DNA of 64,000 nt, taken from NCBI RefSeq assembly GCF_001653955.1, contig NZ_CP013022.1:310001-374000 (forward strand), given 5' to 3'. Positions 28,984-39,298 of this stretch are shown piece after piece. The stretch is from Francisella persica ATCC VR-331. GTDB taxonomy: Bacteria; Pseudomonadota; Gammaproteobacteria; Francisellales; Francisellaceae. Below the pieces are notes generated by a model. It saw only the letters and a program-made list of their open reading frames with translations, was not told where the DNA came from and made no database searches. Each line of letters opens with the position of its first letter. Position 1 is the first letter of the stretch. The position numbers were made by a program, and so were the translations under genes.

Positions 28984-30531
28984 ATGTCAAAAATAAAAAG
29001 GGTATTAATATCTGTATATGATAAAACAGGTATAATAGAGCTTGCTAAAGAGTTAAGCAATTATAGCATTGAAATACTTTCAACAGGTGAAACTTCAAAA
29101 ACCCTTAAAGATGCTGGAATAAATGTAACAGATGTTTCAGAGCATACAAAATTTCCAGAAATAATGAATGGCCGTGTCAAAACTCTACATCATCTTATTC
29201 ATGGTGGAATTTTAGCTGATAGAGATAATCCCGAGCATATAGATGCAATGCTAAAAAATCGCATTGGGCAAATAGATATGGTAGTAGTTAATCTATACCC
29301 TTTTGTAAATACGGTTAAATCTGGCGCTGAATTTGATACTTGCATTGAAAATATTGATATTGGTGGACCTTCTATGTTACGCTCATGTGCAAAAAACCAC
29401 AAACATACTACTATTGTTACCAACCCTAATCAATATGCTCTAGTTATCCAAGAAATGGCTGAAAATAATGGCCAAACAACATTACAAACTCGTCGTGAGT
29501 TTGCCAAAGAAGCTTTTGCTCATACAGCTGAATATGATAGTAATATTGCAAACTGGTTTAGTAAAGAGTTAGCTGAAGAATACCCACAAAAGCTTTTTTC
29601 AGTAGGTACTCTTAAGCAAGTCCTAAGGTATGGCGAAAACCCTCACCAAAAAGCTGCCATATACTCTATAGACAAAGATAGTATTAGTATTACTAATGCC
29701 AAACAGCTACAAGGCAAAGAATTATCATATAACAACCTTAATGATGCTGATGTGGCTTTTGAAATGGTTTGTGAATATTCTGAACCTTCATGTGCAATCA
29801 TCAAACACGCTAATCCTTGTGGTATTGCTTCTGGTAAAAATGCTTATCAAGCTTGGCAAAAAGCTCTTTCTTGTGATCCAATTTCAGCATTTGGCGGCAT
29901 TGTTGCATTTAACTGTGAAGTTGATAAAGAATTTGCCGAATCTCTTGGTAAGATGTTTTTAGAAGTAATAATCGCACCATCTTATACCCAAGAAGCTTTA
30001 GATATTTTGGCAGCCAAGAAAAATTTACGCGTACTAGCAACAGGCAAAGTTTTTGATACTAAATCATCGCGGATGATAAGTAAAAACATCCATGGTGGTA
30101 TTCTGTCACAATCTTATGATAATGGTAGTGTTGAAATAAATGACTGTAAAGTTGTTACAGATAGAGCTCCTAGTAATAAAGAATGGACTGACTTAATGTT
30201 TGCATGGAAAGCTGTTAAATATGTCAAATCAAATGCGATTGTCTATGCTAGAGATAATCAAACAGTAGGAATTAGTGCTGGACAGATGAGCCGAGTTGAT
30301 TCTGCGCGTATTGGTGCTGAAAAAGCGCAAGCTCACCAAGGCACTAAAGGCTCAGTAGTTGCTTCAGATGCTTTCTTTCCTTTTGCTGATGGTTTAGAAG
30401 AATGTATCAAAGCTGGAGCAACAGCGGTAATCCAACCAGGTGGTTCAAAAAATGACCAAGAAGTTATCGATACTGCTAACAAAGCAAGTATTGCTATGGT
30501 CTTTACTGGTATGAGACACTTTAGGCATTAG
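28984..30531 (+). CDS. purH: bifunctional AICAR transformylase / IMP cyclohydrolase
   Basis: PurH catalyses the last two steps of de novo IMP synthesis. The cyclohydrolase domain is N-terminal (KRVLISVYDKTGI, STGETSKTLKDAG, GRVKTLHHLIHGGIL). The transformylase domain begins near residue 200 and includes LRYGENPHQKAA, IIKHANPCGIASG and ISAFGGIVAFN, ending QPGGSKNDQEVIDTANK. At 515 residues it is close to the E. coli length of 529. An AAGGAAT ribosome site precedes the ATG. Confidence 0.98.
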   Translation: MSKIKRVLISVYDKTGIIELAKELSNYSIEILSTGETSKTLKDAGINVTDVSEHTKFPEIMNGRVKTLHHLIHGGILADRDNPEHIDAMLKNRIGQIDMVVVNLYPFVNTVKSGAEFDTCIENIDIGGPSMLRSCAKNHKHTTIVTNPNQYALVIQEMAENNGQTTLQTRREFAKEAFAHTAEYDSNIANWFSKELAEEYPQKLFSVGTLKQVLRYGENPHQKAAIYSIDKDSISITNAKQLQGKELSYNNLNDADVAFEMVCEYSEPSCAIIKHANPCGIASGKNAYQAWQKALSCDPISAFGGIVAFNCEVDKEFAESLGKMFLEVIIAPSYTQEALDILAAKKNLRVLATGKVFDTKSSRMISKNIHGGILSQSYDNGSVEINDCKVVTDRAPSNKEWTDLMFAWKAVKYVKSNAIVYARDNQTVGISAGQMSRVDSARIGAEKAQAHQGTKGSVVASDAFFPFADGLEECIKAGATAVIQPGGSKNDQEVIDTANKASIAMVFTGMRHFRH

Positions 30532-30842
30532 TCAAACTCTTCTTTTGCTAGTTCTTATATAGATAATCCAGTATAAATAACATAAATAAATTTAACCAGT
30601 TCAGCACGATAGTCTTATAGTTGATTATAGCTTTATCATATTTAGTTTTTTATAATACAGTAATCCGAAAACAATATATCATCATCCCCACGACTTGATC
30701 AGTAAAATCGATTTTCTTATTAGTGTTCTACTTCAGAAAATCCTACGCTACCACTTCGATTTGGCTTAGTTAATAAATAGGTTGACAAAAGATAGTTTTT
30801 CTAAAAATTACATAATATAGTCAGATTAGTCATATATAATTT
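30532..30842. other. 311-bp stretch with no intact gene; possible minus-strand relic
   Basis: On the minus strand, near 30700-30785, a short frame reads LTKPNRSGSVGFSEVEH before stops. It looks like coding remnant but I cannot name it. No terminator hairpin follows purH. Nothing else is recognisable. Confidence 0.3.
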
Positions 30843-32111
30843 CTAAGATAATGCAGAAGTCAAAAGTGGTGATATCACTAATATAACTCCAACAAAAATA
30901 ACAAAATAAATACTTTTAGTACGACATCTCTCTAGCTGTGGTATTTTAAAAACAATATATGATGGTACTAAACAGCCTAATATACCAAATACAGGACCAG
31001 ATAAAGGCACTAGTTTATATACTGGTGCATCAAAAACTATTGAAAGCCATGTTAGTAGAAAAATTATAACTACTATAAGTGTATTTAAGCTTAAGATATG
31101 ATTAGTATCATCTTTTAGACCTAGTCTTATTGCAGTTTTTCTCAATACTCCTTTTAAGGATTCTTCCATACCTGCTAAAACACTCAAAAACGAAGTTAAA
31201 ATAGCACACAAACTAATAACAATTCCACATATATACAACACACCATTGGATAAGCCTTGTTTTTCTAAAAGAATAAATGCTGACTGATTATGTTGTGTAG
31301 CTTCTAGCGCATATGTTTTTGGAATAACTAATGAAAATGAAAGAATATAAAAGCCAATAATAACAACTAAGATAACAAATGCTAAAGTCATTGTAGTAAC
31401 AGTCTTAGCTAAAACAAAGTTTTTGTCTTTTTTACGAAAATGTAGCCTATAACCTATTACCATAGGACTTAATGACTGAATAAATAAAATCGATGTCAAA
31501 GAAAATGGTAGCATGATAATACTTTTAGAGATAAACTCGCCACTATCAACAGGTAAATATAAAACATTATTAAATGACCATAGTGGCATTAAAAAAACCG
31601 ATGCAAAAATAATTGCTACAATCAAAATAACTACTAAAAAAGTTGATACTCTGACAAAAAGCTTTTGACTTTTCATACCTATGAAAATTAGTGCTATCAT
31701 CAAAATTGCGCCATACAAAGCATTATGCTCAAGATGTGGATTAGCAGTAAGTTTAAACATATATAAGTAAGCTGCTAGAGACTTTGCTACAACTTCAGCA
31801 TAGATTACAGTCCATGTTAGCATCATTAATAGATACAATGCCCCTAAAAAAGTCGCCCACTTACCACCTAATAACTCAGCAACAGTTTCCTTATATGGCC
31901 TTGGCTCTTTAGAAGCAAATAAAGTCTCTATATACAGCTTCTGAAGAAGATAAATACCTGGATATGCTATAAGTATCGATACTACAAAGACTGCAAAGCC
32001 AACTACACCAACACTTACCGGCACCAAAACTATCCCAGCACCAACAGCCATCCCAATACTGACAACTAGCCAACCAAAATCAAAGCTACCAAAATTATGT
32101 AAACTCTTCAT
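30843..32111 (-). CDS. amino-acid permease of the HAAAP family (SdaC/TdcC-like)
   Basis: The 422-residue protein has about 11 membrane helices. It starts with a helix of the family type, SIGMAVGAGIVLVPVSVGVVG (about residues 18-38), where the unwound GAG motif forms the substrate site. The pattern resembles the serine and threonine carriers SdaC and TdcC more than the aromatic branch, but the substrate cannot be fixed from sequence. It is monocistronic by position, with a decayed lipocalin upstream. No lesion is seen. Confidence 0.85.
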   Translation of the reverse strand: MKSLHNFGSFDFGWLVVSIGMAVGAGIVLVPVSVGVVGFAVFVVSILIAYPGIYLLQKLYIETLFASKEPRPYKETVAELLGGKWATFLGALYLLMMLTWTVIYAEVVAKSLAAYLYMFKLTANPHLEHNALYGAILMIALIFIGMKSQKLFVRVSTFLVVILIVAIIFASVFLMPLWSFNNVLYLPVDSGEFISKSIIMLPFSLTSILFIQSLSPMVIGYRLHFRKKDKNFVLAKTVTTMTLAFVILVVIIGFYILSFSLVIPKTYALEATQHNQSAFILLEKQGLSNGVLYICGIVISLCAILTSFLSVLAGMEESLKGVLRKTAIRLGLKDDTNHILSLNTLIVVIIFLLTWLSIVFDAPVYKLVPLSGPVFGILGCLVPSYIVFKIPQLERCRTKSIYFVIFVGVILVISPLLTSALS

Positions 32112-32323
32112 CTAACAAATAATATACACAAATATATTTTATATTTTAGCCTTTAAAAGGCTAATTAAAAATACCTAAATAACAACAATTTCAATTTATA
32201 CTTAAAGTGATTATTGATAAAAAACCAACCAATCGATCATCATAGTTTAGACATAATAATAATTTACAAAATCAAACTTCGTTTATTAGATTAGTTTTTT
32301 ATGTTTAAATCCTATCTTGTTGT

Positions 32324-32830
32324 TTACTGTTTAATCCAAACTAGTTTATCAGTATCGTAACCTAAAGCTTTTGCTCTGTTGATAAAGTCATCTTTAATTA
32401 TTTTGTGGCACTGTTTGTGTTCGAGCAAGTAGCCATAAATAATCTTTATCAGCACCGGCCACATAGGCACATTTATAATTATCATCAAGCTTAAATACTA
32501 GGTACGCACTATAGAAAGGTCCAAAGAAAGATACTTTAAGGTAGCCAATATTTTTATTTTCAACAAATTTAGTAACACCTATAGCATAGCTTCTCTTACC
32601 AGTTGATGGATACTACTATTTACTACCTTTATAGTTCCATCAAGGTTTAAACTATACTCAGCATAGACATTTGTCATACCCTTTATCAAACCTTGCTACC
32701 TCATACCATTTACCAAGATATTTATCTACTTGAAAGTTTTCAACGGGTATTATATTTGCTGGTTTGGTTACACAACCTGACAGCAATATTAGTGTGCTGT
32801 TGTTAACAGTGCTACAGTTAATTTTTTCAT
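32324..32830 (-). pseudogene. Blc-type outer-membrane lipocalin, decayed
   Basis: From the ATG at 32830, minus-strand fragments read MKKLTVALLTT, CGTVT-like lipobox residues, then GMTNVYAEYSLNLDGTIKVV, KVSFFGPFYSAYLVF, ADKDYLWLLARTQTV and finally AKALGYDTDKLVWIKQ, ending at 32324. This is the order of a bacterial lipocalin, with the C-terminal motif Y/F-D-x-x-K-L-V-W-x-x-Q. Several frame changes and stops separate the parts. The intact protein would bind lipids in the outer membrane. Confidence 0.85.
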
Positions 32831-32916
32831 AATTAAACCTCTTTTGATTTTTTATATGCTAAACAGTATAGTAAAATAACTATGATATATAACAATAGTT
32901 TAAAGTTATTAATAAT

Positions 32917-33894
32917 ATGGAATTAAGTTATTTTGATCTACTACAAAAAAATGATCTCACTGCCCACAAACTTTTTATCATAACAGGTGACGAACCTCTG
33001 CAGAGACACAATACTATTGAAAAAATAATTAATCAGTTTAAAGCTAAAGGTTATGAAATCAGCTATTATGATTTAAGTGAACAAAACATAAATGTTTTGT
33101 ATAACGAAGTTGATTGTCTTAGCTTGTTTACAATCGATAGATTTATCCAATTTAATTTTGATAAACCTCCACAAAAAAAACTCCAACAAGCATTGGTTGA
33201 TAAGCTTATAAATGATGATGGTAATGTTTACCTGCTTGTTTTCAATGGTATAAAAAAGCAAAACACCACAGCAAAATGGTTTCAAAGCTTAGAGCATAAG
33301 GCTATTCATATTCGTATTTTTCAACCAAGTTTAGATAATGCCATAAGTATTATAAATTATGAAATACAACAGCTTGGCTTAAACCTTACAAAAGAAGCAA
33401 CTCAACTCTTAGCACTAAAGACAGAGGGTAACTTGATAGCAACAAAACAAATCATAAAACTACTCTCGCGCCAAGATAGTCAACTCTTTGATGAAAATAC
33501 AATTCGTCCTTTTCTTCATGAGCATGCTAGTTTTGATGTATTTGATCTTTCTGAAGCAATTCTCTCTCAACACAAAAGCAAAGCACTAAAGATACTTAAT
33601 AGCATTCTAAACGAAAATGACAAGCCACCTCTTGTGCTCTGGGCTCTAAAAAGAGAATTAAGAATACTCTCTCAACTTAAGAACACTCAAGTAATTTATC
33701 ATCAAAAGATATTTAAAGATAATAATATCTGGCCAGCTAAACAGAAGTTTTATACTAGTTTAGCAAATAAGCTTAGTTCTAAAAAAATTTCAGCAGGATT
33801 GGAAAAATGTCTTGATACTGATCTATGTATCAAAGGTGTGAGAAAAGGAAATATACAACTTAAGCTTAATGAAATTGTTTTTGATATTTTCTAA
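32917..33894 (+). CDS. holA: DNA polymerase III delta subunit
   Basis: HolA is the clamp-loader subunit that opens the beta ring. The 325-residue product matches the family in length (E. coli 343) and pattern: KLFIITGDEPLQRHNTIEKI at the N-terminus, FNGIKKQNTTAKW in the domain-1 end, and a helical C-terminal domain (LKILNSILNENDKPPLVLWAL). Walker A is degenerate, as expected for delta. It stands alone here, whereas in many relatives it follows lptE. dnaX, encoding its clamp-loader partner, lies at 42454. Confidence 0.9.
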   Translation: MELSYFDLLQKNDLTAHKLFIITGDEPLQRHNTIEKIINQFKAKGYEISYYDLSEQNINVLYNEVDCLSLFTIDRFIQFNFDKPPQKKLQQALVDKLINDDGNVYLLVFNGIKKQNTTAKWFQSLEHKAIHIRIFQPSLDNAISIINYEIQQLGLNLTKEATQLLALKTEGNLIATKQIIKLLSRQDSQLFDENTIRPFLHEHASFDVFDLSEAILSQHKSKALKILNSILNENDKPPLVLWALKRELRILSQLKNTQVIYHQKIFKDNNIWPAKQKFYTSLANKLSSKKISAGLEKCLDTDLCIKGVRKGNIQLKLNEIVFDIF

Positions 33895-34010
33895 AATACT
33901 AGAAGAATTTTTCTAAATTTTAATTGCAACTGTGATAGCAGCATTTACTTTTTTCAGACAATTGATATCATTAAACAGAATTAACCAATGTTAAGGAATA
34001 TAGTAAAGAT

Positions 34011-35048
34011 ATGAAAGTAATAACTGCAGAATACATATGGGTTGATGGTTCAGATCCTGTGCCTCATCTTAGATCTAAAGCAAAAGTTTTACCGTTTAAA
34101 GAATTTGAGAATCCAGATGACTTCCCAGAATGGAGTTTTGATGGTTCTTCAACAAACCAAGCTACAGGAGATAATTCAGATTGTATTCTTAAACCTGTTA
34201 ACTTTGTAATTGATCCACTAAGAGACTATGGTTATTTAGTGTTATGTGAGGTTTATAACCCTGATGGACAAACTCCACACACGTCAAATAATCGTGCCAA
34301 GCTAAGAGCCCTTTTAGATAGTGCTGAAGATCATCAGATGTGGGCAGGCTTTGAGCAAGAATATACAATGTTTAAAGATGGTCGTCCATTAGGCTGGCCG
34401 ACTACTGGTTTCCCAGGGCCTCAAGGACCTTACTACTGTAGTGCTGGCGCAAACAAAGCTTTTGGTCGTGACTTAGTTGAGACTCATATGCAGGCATGCC
34501 TAGAAGCAGGAATTTTATTCTATGGTATAAATGCCGAAGTTATGCCAGGGCAATGGGAGTTTCAAATTGGTTATAGAGGTGCAGATAATGAGGACGCTGG
34601 TATACTAAATGTCGCAGACCATACTCACATTGCTAGATGGTTATTAGAGAGACTCAGCGAAGAATATGGTATTACCATTTCATTTGATAATAAACCTATT
34701 AAAGGCGATTGGAATGGTGCTGGACTTCATACAAACTTCTCAACGAAGAAAACAAGAGATCCTCAAGATGGTAGGAAAGCTATTGAATATATAGTTAAAA
34801 ACCTAGAGAAAAATCATAGTATCGATATCAAAAATTATGGTTTTAATCTTCATGAGCGCTTAACTGGACTTCATGAGACATGTGATATCAACACTTTCAA
34901 AGTTAGTGATGCTGATAGAGGCTCTTCTATTAGAATCCCAAGACAAGTAGCCTTAAAAGGTTATGGCTACTTTGAAGATAGAAGACCAGGAGCAAACTCA
35001 GATCCATATTTAGTGGCTATAGCTCTTGCAACAGCTACTATTAGTTAA
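34011..35048 (+). CDS. glnA: glutamine synthetase, eukaryotic-type (GSII)
   Basis: It makes glutamine from glutamate, ammonia and ATP. The 345-residue length and motifs FDGSSTNQATGDNSDC, AGFEQEYTMF, GINAEVMPGQWEFQIG, GAGLHTNFSTK and RRPGANSDPYLV belong to the short GSII class of eukaryotes and some bacteria, not to the 470-residue enterobacterial GSI. GSII lacks the adenylylation Tyr loop, so GlnE control is not expected. The ATG follows AAGGAATATAG. A glutaminase gene follows 80 bp later on the same strand. The class is unusual for gammaproteobacteria and suggests acquisition by transfer. Confidence 0.95.
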   Translation: MKVITAEYIWVDGSDPVPHLRSKAKVLPFKEFENPDDFPEWSFDGSSTNQATGDNSDCILKPVNFVIDPLRDYGYLVLCEVYNPDGQTPHTSNNRAKLRALLDSAEDHQMWAGFEQEYTMFKDGRPLGWPTTGFPGPQGPYYCSAGANKAFGRDLVETHMQACLEAGILFYGINAEVMPGQWEFQIGYRGADNEDAGILNVADHTHIARWLLERLSEEYGITISFDNKPIKGDWNGAGLHTNFSTKKTRDPQDGRKAIEYIVKNLEKNHSIDIKNYGFNLHERLTGLHETCDINTFKVSDADRGSSIRIPRQVALKGYGYFEDRRPGANSDPYLVAIALATATIS

Positions 35049-35128
35049 GCAGATCTTATTTATATTAAATCCTCTTTTTTTTCTGTAAAATAACCTAATA
35101 TTATTTTTTGTTAAAAACTATATTTCTC

Positions 35129-36667
35129 ATGAAAACAATAATGATTAAAACTACATCTAGCGGCAAAGATTATTATAAAAATATTTTTAATGCTATCTGT
35201 GATAAAGATAACTTTATGACAAAAACAGATATTATAGATATCTTAGTTGAGTCAGGTATTAGCAATGATGATCATCGCATCACTAAATTAATCAGCAAAT
35301 TAGATAAGCTTTCTGATATTGAAAAGATTGATTTTGATACATTTCAAGAAATTACCTTTGAAAACATAGGTCTTATCGAAAAAGCTGTTAATAAAGGCTT
35401 TATAATTCCTAATTTTAATGATTTTAAAAAAGAAATCGAAGCCATATATAATGAAACTAAAAAAAATGAAACAGGTAGAAACGCAAACTATATTCCTCAA
35501 CTAGCAAGGGTTGATCCTAATCTTTTTGCTGTGGCTTTTTGTAGTGTCGATGGTCAAATGATTACCTTAGGAGATTATCTACAACCATACTGTGTGCAGT
35601 CGACTGCAAAAACTATTACATACTGTATAGCTACTGAAGAAAATGGCGAAGATAAAGTTCACCAACATGTTGGTAGAGAACCAAGTGGTATTACTTTTAA
35701 TGCTATAGCATTAAACAAGTACGACCTGCCTCATAACCCGATGATAAACTCTGGTGCTATCATGATGTGCTCACTAATCAAACCAGAGTGGAATCTTGCT
35801 GATAGATTTGAACACATTACTAATGTTTGGCAAGATCTAGCAGGTGGCGAACCTATCGGCTTTGATAACGCTGTATATCATTCAGAAAAAGAAACTGCAG
35901 ATAGAAATTATGCTCTAGCTCATTTTATGAAAGAAGTAGGTGCTTTTCCAGAGGGTACAAATATCCACACTGCATTGGATTTCTACTTCCAAACTTGTTC
36001 TATCCAAGTTAACTCCAAAAAAATGGCAAAAATTATGGCATCTATAGCTAATGGTGGTATATGCCCTTTTACTAGCAAAAAAATATTTTCACCAACAACA
36101 ATTCGTAACTGCTTATCAATGATGTATTCTTGTGGCATGTATGATTTTTCTGGTGAGTATGCTTTCTCTGTTGGCTTACCAGCAAAATCAGGAGTCTCTG
36201 GAGCTATAGCTATAGCTATTCCAAATGTTGGTGGTTTTGCAATTTTTTCTCCTCGCCTTGACCATAATCATAACTCTGTAAGAGGTGTTGAATTTAGTAA
36301 AAGACTAGTAGAGAAGTTTAGTTTCCATAACTATGATCATATAACTCATTGTGACAAAATAAATCCAGTTGAAAATAGAATGACTGTTGAGTCAAACTTA
36401 ACATTTGAACTAATTTTGGCAGCAAGTGCTGGTGATTTATCAGAAATAAAAAGAGCCGTTGCCTTAGGTGTCGATATTAACAAAGGTGATTATGATAAAA
36501 GAACAGCACTTCACCTAGCTGCTGCTGAAGGCCATGAAGATATTGTTAAATATCTTATCAGCAAAGGTGCTAATGTTAATGCTACAGACAGATGGGGTAA
36601 AAAACCAATAGATGATGCTATAATGAATAATAATACTTATGTAATTGAACTGTTAGACATAGCCTAA
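35129..36667 (+). CDS. glsA: glutaminase with N-terminal EF-hand-like region and C-terminal ankyrin repeats
   Basis: The enzyme hydrolyses glutamine to glutamate and ammonia. The core carries SxxK in CVQSTAKTITY (the Ser-Lys dyad), HNPMINSGAIM and GLPAKSGVSGAI. Residues about 1-110 form a helical region like the four-helix, EF-hand-like N-terminus of animal kidney-type glutaminase. Residues about 420-512 contain ankyrin repeats (DKRTALHLAAAEGHEDIVKYL, SKGANVNATDRWGKKPID). The three-part order is that of animal GLS. I start at the ATG at 35129. The frame opens at a TTG at 35108, and 35141 is another ATG. The glutamine synthetase gene is immediately upstream. Confidence 0.93.
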   Translation: MKTIMIKTTSSGKDYYKNIFNAICDKDNFMTKTDIIDILVESGISNDDHRITKLISKLDKLSDIEKIDFDTFQEITFENIGLIEKAVNKGFIIPNFNDFKKEIEAIYNETKKNETGRNANYIPQLARVDPNLFAVAFCSVDGQMITLGDYLQPYCVQSTAKTITYCIATEENGEDKVHQHVGREPSGITFNAIALNKYDLPHNPMINSGAIMMCSLIKPEWNLADRFEHITNVWQDLAGGEPIGFDNAVYHSEKETADRNYALAHFMKEVGAFPEGTNIHTALDFYFQTCSIQVNSKKMAKIMASIANGGICPFTSKKIFSPTTIRNCLSMMYSCGMYDFSGEYAFSVGLPAKSGVSGAIAIAIPNVGGFAIFSPRLDHNHNSVRGVEFSKRLVEKFSFHNYDHITHCDKINPVENRMTVESNLTFELILAASAGDLSEIKRAVALGVDINKGDYDKRTALHLAAAEGHEDIVKYLISKGANVNATDRWGKKPIDDAIMNNNTYVIELLDIA

Positions 36668-36754
36668 AATTATGCTCAATTTAATATTTCATATACTTAG
36701 CGTATGTCTTAGATATCACTTCTGTTTTATCACTGTGGACAAGATTTAAGACTT

Positions 36755-37423
36755 TTGGGTAATATTACAGTTATAGCTTCTCTAATTCTTACATTAGTAG
36801 GATGGATAGTAAGTTTAACTGGGTTTTTAGTAATTACTATATATAATTATTTATCTGTTAAGCTTTTTTTTTCAAAAATAAAAAAGACTTTAGTTTATTT
36901 TTCTTTAATAATTACCGCAATGATTCTATTTCTTAACTACATGCATTTTTGTTTTTAATATGTATAATTAAAAACATTCAAATTTCAAAAGATGCTATTC
37001 CTTTTAGTCTATATTTAAACTATAATTCTATTATGCCAACATATTTTTTATTACTTTTTTCATCAGAAATTAGGCTTTTGAAAAGTTTAAGCAAGTTATT
37101 GTCAGTTATAAAACCAGGTTTTTTTTATGGATTAATAGCAGTATTCATCCTAATTCCTATAAACTACTTACTTGACTTCAAAAAATTTGATTTTAAACTA
37201 ACGCACTATACTCTTTAGTATTTCATTTTTGTAAATCTGATATTTACATGTCTATCTGAGGAAATCTTCTGGAGAAGCTTTTAATCCAATTATAGCAGTA
37301 ATAATCACATCATTCGTATTTGCATTTATTCATATAACATTTACAGGAATTCGTTTTGCAGTACTAGCATTTATAGCTAGCCTTATATATGGTGCCGCAT
37401 ATTCTAAGACAAAAAAGATTTAA
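36755..37423 (+). pseudogene. CPBP-family (CAAX protease/Abi) membrane protein, decayed
   Basis: Hydrophobic frames at 36755-36958 and 36949-37218 are followed by CLSEEIFWRSF (the EExxxR metal motif, near 37255) and then a stop. A shifted frame at 37295-37423 reads FVFAFIHITFTG (the second conserved His motif) and IASLIYGAAYSKTKKI. These are the two catalytic motifs of CPBP intramembrane proteases in the right order. At least two frame changes and one stop break the gene. The true start is uncertain. Confidence 0.75.
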
Positions 37424-37607
37424 GTAAATATGTATTTGTCATTATCTCGTCAATATAGATCAGTTTATATTCTTTACTTACCCCATAAAGCTTATCCTTT
37501 ATAATACTTAGAGTTTTTATGAGGAAATATATTATTGCTTTTAATTTTTAATTCATATATCTTTATTCATTAAGTATTTTTTTGCAAACTAAATATAGGA
37601 TTATCAC

Positions 37608-38150
37608 ATGAGTAAATTTATAAACAAAATATTATCAATAATTGAGATTTTTATATTTGGTATCCGTTGGATTCAGGCACCAATTTATCTACTTTTATCA
37701 CTAGTTTTATTTGGTTTTATATACGAGATATATCATGAACTACATCACTTATTTACCTCTTTTAAAAGCTTTAACGAAGATCAGTTAATAATTCTTACTT
37801 TGACTCTCTGTGATGTTGTATTAGTAGCTAATCTTGTAGTAATAGTAGTAATTAGTGGTTATGAAAACTTTGTAAGCAAGATGAATCTAGATAAAAAAAG
37901 TGGTGGCCAACCAGTCTGGATTAAAAAGCTCTCACCTAATGCTGTTAAGTTAAAGATCGCCGGTTCAATTATTGGCATATCTTCTATTTCTTTACTAAAA
38001 AAATTCCTTGAAGTTTCTCAGACAAATGATAGAGATTTAATGTGGTCAGCTGTTATCCATATTGTCTTTGTGGTTTCTGCACTACTAATTGCTTTTACTT
38101 CATATATTGAGGGTAAATCCCATAAAGCTAGTTATGATGATGATCATTAG
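37608..38150 (+). CDS. YqhA-like (UPF0114) inner-membrane protein
   Basis: The 180-residue protein opens with the family pattern EIFIFGIRWIQAPIYLLLSL (about residues 13-32). It has four membrane helices and a conserved central loop GGQPVWIKKLSPNAVKLKIAGSI. The C-terminus is acidic and His-rich (SYDDDH). Function in the family is not established. It appears monocistronic, with decayed genes on both sides, so its retention may mean it is used. Confidence 0.87.
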   Translation: MSKFINKILSIIEIFIFGIRWIQAPIYLLLSLVLFGFIYEIYHELHHLFTSFKSFNEDQLIILTLTLCDVVLVANLVVIVVISGYENFVSKMNLDKKSGGQPVWIKKLSPNAVKLKIAGSIIGISSISLLKKFLEVSQTNDRDLMWSAVIHIVFVVSALLIAFTSYIEGKSHKASYDDDH

Positions 38151-38159
38151 TAATAATTA

Positions 38160-38930
38160 TTACTTTCTTAATAGCAACAACAGTTGAAATACCTTCATTT
38201 CTTTAATATTAAAACCACAATTTGAAAGTATCTGATAAAATTCATCTTGTGAATGTTTTTTTTCCAAGTTACATTTAGTATATCTCTAAAAACTTCTTTA
38301 CCAAACTTTATATTTTAAGAACTTTAATATTTAACTTCATCTAAATAAGCTATAAAGCTACAAATAAGCGTTACTCCTAGAGTTTTAGAGAGTCACTTTT
38401 AAACTGAAAAAATTTTTATACCTTTTCGCTAGTTTAAAGATAAATATTAAGACCATTACTAACTACTGCATTATAACAATTCTCATTTTTGATATATATA
38501 ACATTCCCAAGTTTTGATAATTCACTTTTTTCTGCACAGCTTGCATCAAGATCATAAGCATCGATCTGAAATTTTTAGATAAGATTAGCTCATCTGAAAA
38601 TTCTGGTAAAAGACCTGCAGGAACAGATAAATTTTTTGCATTATCAACTAATTCTAGTATTTTTTGTCTAAATATTATTTGGTATATAGGTGCGTAATTA
38701 TAAAGTTTAGTCTCCAAATCATTACTATAACCACCTTTATTCTGGGTAATTACCTCCAATAAGCACTAAATCTATATTTTCGATCAAAAACCTACCTAAT
38801 GAGCAACTCTCTAAATCAAATAAAAGAGATTTTAAATTGTCATCGTAAGATATTCTAGATTTTCAGTAATAGCTTCACTATAACTACAAAATATCCCATG
38901 ACTTACAATATCTTTCGACATAAACTATCC
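38160..38930 (-). pseudogene. decayed gene, possibly a SAM-dependent methyltransferase
   Basis: Minus-strand pieces read MSKDIVSHGIFCSYSEAITE, QNKGGYSNDLETKLYNYAP, YQIIFRQKILELVDNAKNL, then in another frame DAYDLDASCAEKSELSKLGNV and YIKNENCYNAVV, and last DEFYQILSNCGFNIKEMKVF near 38180. The D.D.S pattern after a beta strand and the closing GF.I.....F resemble a class I methyltransferase, but the glycine-rich SAM motif is not preserved. Non-functional. The product call is tentative. Confidence 0.45.
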
Positions 38931-38943
38931 TACTACCTAAATC

Positions 38944-39293
38944 TTAATCTTCTACAGCACCTTGAACCATTCTCATACGCTCATCACATGAAACTAACAT
39001 TCCATCCTTAAATTCAAAGAAAGCATAAACCTTTGTTATTATCTCGTGATTATCTGGTTTTACTTACGCTTTTACACGCCACTCTCCAACAAGAAAAATA
39101 AATTTAAACTCAACATCTCTAACTATACTTCGCGCTGCTTGTTTATATGCTCGATAAACCCTGCATAGTTAATCTTATGACCATCAACTATTTGTTTATA
39201 GCTTGGACTGACAAATTTTTGTATGTACTATAAAGGATCAATTTCAGGAGTATAGACATTTCCAAAAAATGATTGAAGAAAGTTTTTTAGCAT
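38944..39293 (-). pseudogene. NTF2-like (SnoaL-fold) protein, decayed
   Basis: From the ATG at 39293, fragments in changing frames read MLKNFLQSFFGNVYTPEIDP, QKFVSPSYKQIVDGHKINYA, IEHINKQREV, and end with FKDGMLVSCDERMRMVQGAV and a stop at 38944. This matches the compact alpha+beta layout of NTF2-like proteins (helix, conserved Y at DGHKINY, and a C-terminal DERMR-type strand). The gene lies 5 bp from the end of lysS on the same strand. Confidence 0.6.
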
Positions 39294-39298
39294 TTAAT

